From Solirubrobacterales bacterium (GTDB lineage: Bacteria; Actinomycetota; Thermoleophilia; Solirubrobacterales; Solirubrobacteraceae), in NCBI GenBank assembly GCA_025963955.1, contig JAOPZU010000008.1, forward strand, positions 1 to 15,413: 15,413 nt of DNA, in the 5' to 3' direction. How positions within the stretch are numbered: position 1 is the stretch's first letter; every line of letters starts with the position of its first letter. The position numbers and the translations under genes are program-made. Shown here piece after piece: positions 7,355-13,463 of this stretch. The notes beneath the pieces are model-generated. The model worked only from the letters and a program-made list of their open reading frames with translations. It searched no databases and was not told the origin of the DNA.

Positions 7355-8742
7355 ACCCCGCGCTCCTGAGCACGAGCACCGATCAGTCGGGCATTTTCAA
7401 CAGCGACGCCCGCCTGCGCGGCCAGCCCGCCGGCGAACGCGATCAGATCCTCATCGAACGTGCGGCGCGAATCGGCGGTCACGAGGGTGAGCACCCCGAC
7501 CGGCCTGGTGCGACCGCGCAGGGCCAGCACCAGCACTGAGCGCATACCGATGCCCTGCAGAGCTTCTCGGTACTCACGGTCCTCGACTGCGGCGAGCATG
7601 TCGTCGGTCAGCTCCGGCACCACCAGCGGCTCCCCGGTCCGCAGCACGCCGTACGCCCCGGTCTGCGACGTCGGGTCCGGCGGCCACCGTTCATGGATCG
7701 CTCGACCTAGAGCAGCCTTGTCGGGGTCGCGGTGCGCCAGACCTACCCGCCGCAGCACACCCCGCTCATCGGCGATGTCCACCGCGCACCAATCAGCAAG
7801 CTCAGGGACTGCCAGACCGCAGATCTCCTGGAAGGTGCCCTCCAGATCAACGGCCGCCACCTGCAGACGACGGCCGGCCTCGATGAGCAGCCGGCTGCGA
7901 CGCTCAGCCTCCACTGAGGCCGTGACATCGCGGACCAGGCCCAGCGAGAGACGGCGTCCGGTCGGTTCATCGATCAACAGGCTCGCCGTCGTTTCCGTCC
8001 AGAAGGTTCGCCCGGACGTCAACTCAACGCTGCGGGCAAGAAGCAGCGCCGGCCGCTGAGCCTCAGAGAACAAGCGACGGTGCGGCCAATCCTCAAGCGC
8101 CGGCTGAGAACCATCCGGCAGGGTGATTGCGAAGCGCACGGCCGTCTCCCCGGGCACCCGGGCGGCAAGCTCATCAACCGTAGGGCCTCCCAGAAACGCC
8201 AACGCGAGCGCGTTGCCGTAGACGAAGCTGCCCTCCTCATCGTGCACGAGAACCATCTCGTCGATGCCCTCATAAGCGCCAGCCAGCCGCTGACGCAGCG
8301 CCCCAGCAGGATCCCCGAGGCCGGGCGCATTGAACGCCATACGAACTTCAGTCCCCCCCTCAGGGCCAGCTCCCACGTCCATGTGATCAGCTATCCGGCC
8401 GATGGTCGGCAGCCCGAGTCCTAGCCCGGGCGAGTCGATCCGCGGGGTCAACCCGCGTCCATCGTCGTGGACGCAAACCAGTGCCCGGCCCTCGTCGACG
8501 CGCAAATGCAGCCCAACCACACCGGGGCTTTGGCCAACGAACGCGTGCACCACAGCGTTCGTGGCCGCCTCGCTCACCGCGAGCGCCACATCAGACACCT
8601 GACCGTCGCTCAACCCCACCCGCTCAGCCCAGCGGCGAGCAGCGCTCCGCAGCTGCGGCACGCTGGCCGGCTCAGCCGGCAGCACAAGTTCCTCGGCCTC
8701 GTCGACCATCAGCGACGCGAACCCTACGCGAACTCCCCTCAC
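7351..8742 (-). CDS. RsbW-like anti-sigma serine kinase fused to C-terminal PAS and GAF domains
   Basis: The N-terminal HATPase_c_2 domain (about 18-138) shows the N-box SEAATN (57-62), G1 D-D-G-R-G (93-97), G2 G-L-G-L-G-L (106-111) and G-G-T (129-131), so ATP binding is intact. A PAS domain follows at about 148-278 (YEGIDEMVLVHDEEGSFVYG, LGLVRDVTASVEAE), then a GAF domain at about 283-455 ending F-A-G-G-L-A-A-Q-A-G-V-A-V-E-N-A-R-L-I. It should phosphorylate a STAS antagonist and bind a sigma factor, with small-molecule or redox input through PAS/GAF. The sensor-after-kinase order is the reverse of the common one. The start is GTG at 8742; the ATG at 8709 would still keep the whole ATPase domain. 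The stop overlaps the phosphatase start by four bases. No sigma factor is encoded in the window. Confidence 0.9.
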   Translation of the reverse strand: MRGVRVGFASLMVDEAEELVLPAEPASVPQLRSAARRWAERVGLSDGQVSDVALAVSEAATNAVVHAFVGQSPGVVGLHLRVDEGRALVCVHDDGRGLTPRIDSPGLGLGLPTIGRIADHMDVGAGPEGGTEVRMAFNAPGLGDPAGALRQRLAGAYEGIDEMVLVHDEEGSFVYGNALALAFLGGPTVDELAARVPGETAVRFAITLPDGSQPALEDWPHRRLFSEAQRPALLLARSVELTSGRTFWTETTASLLIDEPTGRRLSLGLVRDVTASVEAERRSRLLIEAGRRLQVAAVDLEGTFQEICGLAVPELADWCAVDIADERGVLRRVGLAHRDPDKAALGRAIHERWPPDPTSQTGAYGVLRTGEPLVVPELTDDMLAAVEDREYREALQGIGMRSVLVLALRGRTRPVGVLTLVTADSRRTFDEDLIAFAGGLAAQAGVAVENARLIGARAQERGV

Positions 8743-8934
8743 CCGACGGTCAAAAAGCCGACAGGTACGCCACTGACATCGCTCCGCTCACCGATGCTCA
8801 ACTGCTTCGCGCGCTCCCCGGCCGAGGCCCGACTTGCGCAGTCGGAGCCCTGGAAAAGATCGGTTCCTCCACGTGGGCGTGCAACGTTGCCTAAGGGGAG
8901 AAGCAAGCGATCCGCCGCGGCTATCGCCAAAGCT

Positions 8935-8979
8935 GCTTCCGAAGCCCGGAAGCCGACACCTGCAATCTTCGGAAGCCGA
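8935..8979. repeat. Compact inverted and direct repeat cluster
   Basis: GCTTCCGAAG at 8935-8944 and CTTCGGAAGC at 8967-8976 are perfect 10-bp inverted repeats. GCTTCC at 8935-8940 can alternatively pair with GGAAGC at 8948-8953. CGGAAGCCGA occurs twice as a direct repeat, at 8947-8956 and 8970-8979, 23 bases apart. The alternative pairings resemble a switchable RNA hairpin or paired protein sites upstream of the kinase gene. Confidence 0.5.
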
Positions 8980-9464
8980 TGGGTCATTCGTCGGTACCTA
9001 ACGCAACATCTGCGCGACGACAGCCAGAGGACTCCTCAGTGCCCCCGTGCGCACGGCACTTCTCAGCTCCGCGGAACCGGTCTTGCCTCGAAGACCTACG
9101 GGTCCGCCCCAGGTAGTGCCCTACAATTAGGGCGGGCTGGAGTCTTGTCCTCGCAAAACCCGTCGAGGCCTCCCGTCGTCAGCCTGCGGTCGGACGGCTG
9201 TACAGGTGTTTGCTGCAAGCCGCGCAGCAGGCACCTGCAGCCAAGCAGGACAGCTCGTCCGAGGTGGTCGAAGCGGCCAGCGCTTCGCCCCGTCGTCACG
9301 TTCCCACGGACGCGAACCAGGTCGTCGTCTCCTCCGCAAGCCATCCAAGTGTCTACCGGCGCGCGATGACGATGCACGGAGCAGCGGCGTTGCGTTCGCT
9401 TTGCGCGACGAGCACGAGCACGCGACAAGGAGCAACGCCAGGAAGGGGCCGATTAACCTTCGTC

Positions 9465-9606
9465 GTGGTCGCGGTGAGAACGATCAGGCGCGTCGATATA
9501 CGAGCGCTCGGCGATGACGCCCTCTACGCGCTGTACGCCGACATTCAAGGACCCGTGGCGCACATCGCGGAGGACGCTGTGTCTCTTCCACGCGGAAGCG
9601 GAGGTC
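9465..9606 (+). pseudogene. Possible 5' remnant of a reading frame interrupted by the insertion sequence
   Basis: A frame starting at GTG 9465 or 9474 reads V-R-T-I-R-R-V-D-I-R-A-L-G-D-D-A-L-Y-A-L then continues to S-L-P-R-G-S-G-G at the IS boundary. Its composition is more protein-like than its surroundings. Removing the IS and one copy of the target duplication leaves the frame open to a stop at 11031-11033, but that extension runs antisense to the DUF4386 gene and looks non-coding. No family is recognised. AGGAAGGGG at 9440-9448 is a possible but distant ribosome site. Confidence 0.25.
9604..9606. repeat. Left copy of the 3-bp target site duplication
   Basis: GTC immediately outside the left terminal inverted repeat matches GTC at 10894-10896 outside the right one. 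Three-base duplications are typical of IS3-family insertion. Confidence 0.75.
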
Positions 9607-9631
9607 TGGAGTTCCCCCGCTTTGACGGACA
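9607..9631 (+). repeat. Left terminal inverted repeat of the IS3-family element
   Basis: Starts TGGAGTTCCCCCG, followed by an imperfect part ending CGGACA. It matches the inverted right end at 21 of 25 positions. Confidence 0.9.
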
Positions 9632-9675
9632 TCTGATGGCTTGCGATTGCAGGCCGCGAAAGGATGTGTCTGTCG

Positions 9676-9969
9676 ATGCCCAAGACGAGACCTGCGTACC
9701 CGGAAGAGTTCCGCCGCGAGGCCGTTGCGATGGTCCGCGGCGGCCGGTCGATCCCGGACGTCGCCGAGGCGCTGGGTGTGTCGCCGCAGTCGCTGCGTAA
9801 CTGGGTCAAGCGCAGTCAGCTTGACGCGCGAGAGCGCGACGACGGGATCACCAGCAGCGAGCGCGAGGAGCTCGCCAGGTTGCGCCGCGAGAACAAGCGC
9901 TTGCGGCAGGAGCGTGACTTGCTCAAGCGAGCCGCGGCCTTCTTCGCAGCGGAGACCGAGACCCGGTGA
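9676..9969 (+). CDS. IS3-family transposase OrfA (helix-turn-helix subunit)
   Basis: A 97-residue DNA-binding subunit that recognises the element's ends. Residues about 8-46 form the HTH_Tnp_1 domain (YPEEFRREAVAMV, IPDVAEALGVSPQSLRNWVK). Residues about 60-90 form a leucine-zipper coiled coil (E-E-L-A-R-L-R-R-E-N-K-R-L-R-Q-E-R-D-L-L), used for multimerisation in IS3 elements. The ATG at 9676 is chosen because AAAGGA at 9659-9664 lies 11 bases upstream; the ATG at 9664 overlaps that ribosome site. The TGA overlaps the first codon of orfB (GTGA at 9966-9969), which is in the -1 frame, the IS3-standard arrangement for programmed frameshifting or coupling. The frame appears intact. Confidence 0.92.
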   Translation: MPKTRPAYPEEFRREAVAMVRGGRSIPDVAEALGVSPQSLRNWVKRSQLDARERDDGITSSEREELARLRRENKRLRQERDLLKRAAAFFAAETETR

Positions 9970-10846
9970 GCGTGTATCGCCTGGTGTCGGCCGAGAAGGC
10001 CAGAACCCCGATCTCCGTTCGCTTGAGCTGCTCGGCGTCTCGCGGCCGGGCTACTACGACTGGGCTCGCCGGGCGCCATCTGACCGGGCGCTCAGCGACG
10101 CGTGGCTGACGGAGAAGATCAAGCAGATCCATGCCGAGAACCGGCGGGTTTACGGCGCCCCGCGGATCCACGCCGAGCTGCGCATGACCCACGGCATCCG
10201 GGTCTCGAGAAAGCGCGTGGAGCGCCTCATGCGCGAGGCCGGGATCTCCGGCCTGGCCTTGCGAAAGCGCGGGCGCACGACGATCCGCGTTCCGGGCGTC
10301 AGGGTCGCCGACGACCTCGTCGAGCGGCAGTTCCGGCCGGCCGCTCCGAACGTGCTGTGGATCGCCGACATGACCTACCTGCGCACCTGGGAAGGCTGGC
10401 TCTACCTCGCCGCGGTCCAGGACGCCTACAGCCGCCGGATCGTCGGCTGGTCGATGGCCGACCACATGCGCGCAGAGCTCGTCGTCGACGCCCTGCAGAT
10501 GGGCATCGCCCGCCGCCGCCCGGACCCCGGCCTCATCCACCACTCAGACCAGGGATCCCAATATGTCTCGGTGGCCTTCGGCCAAGCTGCCGGCAGAGCC
10601 GGCATCGCCCGCTCGATGGGATCCCGCGGCGACTGCTTCGACAACGCCGTCGCCGAGAGCTTCTTCGCGACCCTCAAGAAAGAGCTCGTCCACCGCCAGA
10701 CCTGGCCCACTCGCCGCGAGCTCACCAGCGAGGTCTTCGAGTACATCGAAGCCTTCTACAACCCCATCCGCCGACACTCGACCCTCGGGATGCTCTCCCC
10801 GATCCAATACGAAGAGCAGACGCCCTCACTCACCCCCAACTCCTAG
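9966..10846 (+). pseudogene. IS3-family transposase OrfB, DDE integrase, disrupted by a frameshift
   Basis: The expected N-terminus starts at GTG 9966 and reads V-S-V-Y-R-L-V-S-A-E-K-A-R-T-P. Near 10023-10028 the coding sense jumps by -1 to another frame, which continues LLGVSRPGYYDW and runs to the TAG at 10844-10846. One missing base, or a 4-base loss, explains this. The second frame has no start codon that would keep the N-terminal HTH part. The rve-type catalytic core is otherwise complete: D in ADMTY (10367-10369), D in HHSDQG (10547-10549) and E in VAESFF (10655-10657). The last two are separated by 35 residues, the DD35E signature of IS3. Without frameshift correction no full OrfB or OrfAB is made. 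A sequencing error is the main alternative. Confidence 0.85.
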
Positions 10847-10868
10847 GCTTTCACCGAAAGCCCCAACC

Positions 10869-10893
10869 TGTCCGCTCAAACGGGGGAACTCCA
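10869..10893 (-). repeat. Right terminal inverted repeat of the IS3-family element
   Basis: The reverse strand begins TGGAGTTCCCCCG and ends with CGGACA within 25 bases, mirroring the left end with four mismatches. Confidence 0.9.
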
Positions 10894-10896
10894 GTC
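10894..10896. repeat. Right copy of the 3-bp target site duplication
   Basis: GTC directly after the right inverted repeat, identical to 9604-9606. Confidence 0.75.
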
Positions 10897-10947
10897 GCGC
10901 CCCTGTCTGGAGCTGCCGCTTTGGGATGCAGAGCGGCAGAGGCTCAG

Positions 10948-11688
10948 TTAGGCGGGTTGCGCCAAAGCACGATCCGGGACAGCGTCGGGCTGCAGGAGCG
11001 GAGGTGGAAGGAGCAGCGGAGATGACGACTTGAAGCCCCAGATCGTGCAGTAGACCCCGAGGAACAACTCCCACAGGAACTCCGGGGCCGTGGCGATGCC
11101 TTGCAGCGAGTGCAGCGTGCTGCTCGGATGGTTGCCGCTAAGCATGATGGCCGTCCCGGTAACGATTATCAGAGGTCCGCCGACGAGGCCGAGCCAGGCC
11201 GCGCGTCGCGGCACCAGGCCCGAGCGGTACATCATGTAGCCGAGGATCAACCCGTTCCCCCAGCCGACCACCCAGCCTGGCCCGAGGAGAAACGTCCAGT
11301 CCTTTATCGCCGCGAGCGTGTACGCGACCGTGCCTTCACTGGCACCTGCGGACTGGTTGTGCAACGTGACAACCCCGAGCACGGCGACGATGCCGACCAG
11401 GATGAAGGTGCATTCGATCATCCGCGCGGTGACGTAGCCGACGGCCAGTTCTTCGTTCATTCTCCTCATGATCGGGACGATCACGACTGCAGTTCCGATG
11501 TTCGTGACGATGAGCAGCAGTTCCAGGAGCGCGCCGAACAAGACCCGTTTGTCGTGCCCCCCGCCGGCGATGTAAGCCGCGGGGTCGTCGAGCATGGGGC
11601 TGTAGAGCAGCGCCGCCGCAATCGACGTGGCGAAGGTGAGGAGGTAGAGCACGCCGAAGACTCGTGCTCTTTTCTGATCTCGGGTCAT
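10948..11688 (-). CDS. DUF4386-family integral membrane protein
   Basis: The 246-residue protein matches DUF4386 from end to end: the N-terminal RVFGVLYLLTFATSIAAALL, the P-A-A-Y-I motif, a V-G-Y-V-T-A-R-M-I-E segment after helix two, and the C-terminal PEFLWELFLGVYCTIWGFK. About six hydrophobic helices lie near 9-30, 49-74, 90-110, 127-153, 163-184 and 201-219, followed by a Leu/Pro-rich tail. The biochemical function of the family is unknown. The ATG at 11688 is chosen because GAAAGG lies eight bases upstream; the frame stays open to 11760, but the extra residues are basic and not family-like. It stands alone, with the IS element 54 bases beyond its 3' end. The tail (about 221-246) is probably non-essential. 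Confidence 0.87.
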   Translation of the reverse strand: MTRDQKRARVFGVLYLLTFATSIAAALLYSPMLDDPAAYIAGGGHDKRVLFGALLELLLIVTNIGTAVVIVPIMRRMNEELAVGYVTARMIECTFILVGIVAVLGVVTLHNQSAGASEGTVAYTLAAIKDWTFLLGPGWVVGWGNGLILGYMMYRSGLVPRRAAWLGLVGGPLIIVTGTAIMLSGNHPSSTLHSLQGIATAPEFLWELFLGVYCTIWGFKSSSPLLLPPPLLQPDAVPDRALAQPA

Positions 11689-12103
11689 CCTGTGGACCTT
11701 TCGCTTTCTCTGACGGTGCAGCAGGAGGATTCCCACGACGTGTAAGCCGGCTAACAGCAACCTACGCCCCGTAGGCCGGAGAAGCTACGTCACGAGCCGA
11801 ATGAATAGTGCTGCTTGGGACTTGGGTGCTCTTCGACCTAGCGGCGAGCCCTCGATGGCATCGCCAAGCCGGGCTAAGCCGGTCCGGAGCGAAGCAGCAG
11901 CACTGGAACCTGGCTGTGGCGACGGCGGGAGCAAGCCGGGTCCACTTACAGCGTTCTCCCTCGCGGGACCGGACGCTCCTCTTAGGCTGCTGGCGGGCAC
12001 GTCGTTACCCAGGCTCCGCCTGACCACCCGTCCAGCGTACCCCGGCGAGCAGCGGTCATCGTCACGTCACGACCGACGACGAGCGCGTGGAGAAGATCTC
12101 GCG

Positions 12104-12143
12104 CAGTCGGCCAGTCGGCCAGTCGGCCAGTCGGCCAGTTGGC
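12104..12143. repeat. Five-copy 8-bp tandem repeat (CAGTCGGC)
   Basis: Four perfect head-to-tail copies of CAGTCGGC at 12104-12135 are followed by one variant, CAGTTGGC, at 12136-12143. The unit is not a multiple of three, so copy-number slippage would shift any frame crossing it. It is about 300 bases upstream of the gene at 12448. Confidence 0.9.
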
Positions 12144-12412
12144 GCAGTGGACACCCCGTCCTGACGACTAGCCTCCCCAACCTAGTCCGCGGTCCGCATC
12201 GCGCGACGACAGCCCCCGACCCGCGCTGGGAGGTAGGCCTTCGGACGTCAGCGTTGACGGAAGTCAGGGACCGAAGATCTTGAAGCGCGTTTTGGCGTTC
12301 ATGGCGGTGTCGGCGCGAAAGCCCGACGGGCCCGCGAACGGCCGACGGGAACGTCCGGCGTCGATCATCTCGGCCTCGCAATCGCCGACGAGTGAGGCGA
12401 CCGAAGGCTGCT

Positions 12413-12441
12413 TTGTTTGACCACGCGTTGACCGGTACCGT
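12413..12441 (+). promoter_or_regulatory. Putative promoter of the coiled-coil gene, leaderless geometry
   Basis: TTGTTT at 12413-12418 and TACCGT at 12436-12441 are 17 bases apart, and the latter ends six bases before the GTG at 12448. This fits a TAnnnT -10 element driving a leaderless transcript. The palindrome CGGTACCG (12433-12440) overlaps the -10, flanked by TTGAC repeats, so a regulator could bind there. Match quality is modest. Confidence 0.28.
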
Positions 12442-12447
12442 TGACTC

Positions 12448-13302
12448 GTGAGCGGCTTAGAGAAGCACATAAACGCGGCCGAAAAGGCCGTGCATGCACA
12501 GCGCGATGAGGCCACGCGGCGCGAGCGCGAGATCGCGGCGGTCACCGCTAAGAAACGTGCCGAGGTCGAAGCGCTAGTTGAAGAGTTCCTTGACCAAATG
12601 GAAGTAGCAGGCAATCCTGGATTGACCGAGTTTCAACCGGGCGCCCCGCGAGTTCAGGTGGGATGGGTCGTCTCGAACCCACGACTAGGCCTGGTCGATC
12701 TTCCCGCGGTCGCGCCATCCGGTGAGCTTCTTTGGAGCTTCGAGTACGAAGACCCGCACGTAGGTAGAACCACCTCGTACATAGGGCCCTTCCCTTGGTC
12801 GGACTTCGGCCATGTGCAAGCGCTCTCAACCGCTGACTTCGGTCGAGGACTGGCCAGCGTGCTCGTAACCCACGACGCCCAGCATCTCAAGCCCGGCCCA
12901 GGTATCAGGCGCGAACAGTGGAAACAGCGTGCTCCGAAAGAGTTTCTCAGATTGATTTCGCAAGCCGATTTCCACGGGGCCCTCACCGCACCGACGGCAT
13001 GGCGAGGTAGCGAACTCGGACCGCAACTACGCTACTGGCGGGTCGGATCGTTCGAAAAGTACAAGTCGGATGCGTCAGGGGGGTACTGGACCTGCGACGC
13101 GTTCTTCTGCGAGGACGAGACGTTGCGCGCAAAGTCGTACGTGAGCTGCAAAACAAGATTCGGCAAACAAAAAAGGGTCGATGCTCTCGGACCACCCGAC
13201 AGCAGCCTCATGGCGTCCGACGCGGTTAATGAAGCGCTTCTCAAAATCGCGCTGGAAGCGGGCCTTGACCTGGGCCTCATCTCTCGCTCGACCGGGTCTT
13301 GA
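12448..13302 (+). CDS. Unrecognised protein with N-terminal coiled coil
   Basis: I do not recognise this 284-residue protein. Residues about 4-52 are charged and helical (AEKAVHAQRDEATRREREIA, KKRAEVEALVEEFLDQM), a likely coiled coil for oligomerisation. The rest is a mixed alpha/beta region with many aromatics (LLWSFEYEDP, IGPFPWSDFG, LRYWRVGSF) and three cysteines in C-D-A-F-F-C (216, 221) and S-Y-V-S-C (234). There is no signal peptide or membrane helix, so it is probably cytosolic. Codon use is less GC-biased at third positions than in the signalling genes, and the gene lies among an IS element, a tandem repeat and a pseudogene, so recent acquisition is plausible. The start is GTG at 12448 without a ribosome site, consistent with leaderless expression. 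The open frame, stop and amino-acid balance support a real gene. Confidence 0.75.
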   Translation: MSGLEKHINAAEKAVHAQRDEATRREREIAAVTAKKRAEVEALVEEFLDQMEVAGNPGLTEFQPGAPRVQVGWVVSNPRLGLVDLPAVAPSGELLWSFEYEDPHVGRTTSYIGPFPWSDFGHVQALSTADFGRGLASVLVTHDAQHLKPGPGIRREQWKQRAPKEFLRLISQADFHGALTAPTAWRGSELGPQLRYWRVGSFEKYKSDASGGYWTCDAFFCEDETLRAKSYVSCKTRFGKQKRVDALGPPDSSLMASDAVNEALLKIALEAGLDLGLISRSTGS

Positions 13303-13358
13303 CGCGCGAGCGGTTCGGCGAGAGTTCGCTGCTGCTTTGCGCGACGCCCAAAAGCCAA

Positions 13359-13373
13359 GGGGCTGCGCGCCCC
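13359..13373. terminator. Possible hairpin after the coiled-coil gene
   Basis: GGGGC at 13359-13363 and GCCCC at 13369-13373 form a 5-bp GC stem with a 5-base loop, 57 bases past the stop. No T-tract follows, so this is a weak call. Confidence 0.2.
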
Positions 13374-13463
13374 ACTCCACGATGACCTCTGAGCACGGCA
13401 ACTCATTGACAGAACGCGGCGAGTCAAGGTGATAGGTCATCGCGACCTCGCACATCACCGTGA

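Larger units (their letters stand above)
8743..9606. other. 864-base stretch without a convincing gene
   Basis: Both strands were read; no frame carries a recognisable domain. It holds a cluster of short repeats at 8935-8979 and a small perfect hairpin, GCCCTA at 9118-9123 and TAGGGC at 9128-9133 around CAAT. A possible frame remnant at 9465-9606 is cut by the insertion sequence. An 82-codon leftward frame (8739-8987) overlaps the kinase GTG by four bases, but its third-position composition is unlike the neighbours, so I do not call it. Confidence 0.4.
9607..10893 (+). mobile_element. Complete IS3-family insertion sequence (1287 bp)
   Basis: Both ends begin TGGAGTTCCCCCG on their outward strand and match at 21 of 25 positions without gaps (left 9607-9631, right 10869-10893). 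The outermost T-G/C-A dinucleotides, 1.29-kb length, two overlapping transposase frames and flanking GTC duplication all fit IS3-family elements. The preserved duplication indicates direct insertion without later rearrangement. orfB carries a frameshift, so the copy is probably non-autonomous, though it could be mobilised by an intact relative elsewhere in the genome. It lies in a gene-poor gap. Confidence 0.92.
11689..12447. other. 759-base stretch without a supported gene
   Basis: No frame on either strand has recognisable content. It contains a 6-bp perfect hairpin (CCTACG at 11761-11766, CGTAGG at 11770-11775) upstream of the DUF4386 gene, an 8-bp tandem repeat at 12104-12143 that shifts every reading frame, and TTGAC three times (12417-12421, 12428-12432, 12441-12445) just before the next gene. 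Confidence 0.45.

Noticed and set aside
6602..7369. Rightward 255-codon frame opposite the phosphatase
   Set aside because: Antisense to the PAS-PP2C coding sequence; composition mirrors it and no family is seen.
8739..8987. 82-codon leftward frame overlapping the kinase GTG by four bases
   Set aside because: The overlap is tempting as an operon junction, but codon third positions are not GC-biased like its neighbours and no similarity is recognised.
8467..9369. Rightward 300-codon frame
   Set aside because: The first third is antisense to the kinase ATPase domain and the rest is low-quality Ser/Arg/Pro-rich translation with no motif.
11101..11745. Rightward 214-codon frame opposite the DUF4386 gene
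   Set aside because: The opposite strand matches DUF4386 throughout with a good ribosome site; this frame is rich in His, Asp and Arg as expected of an antisense of membrane helices.
12104..12143. CRISPR array
   Set aside because: Units are 8 bp and contiguous with no spacers; this is a simple tandem repeat.
11801..12283. Rightward 160-codon frame crossing the tandem repeat
   Set aside because: No ribosome site, no domain, and the 8-bp repeat makes the frame unstable.
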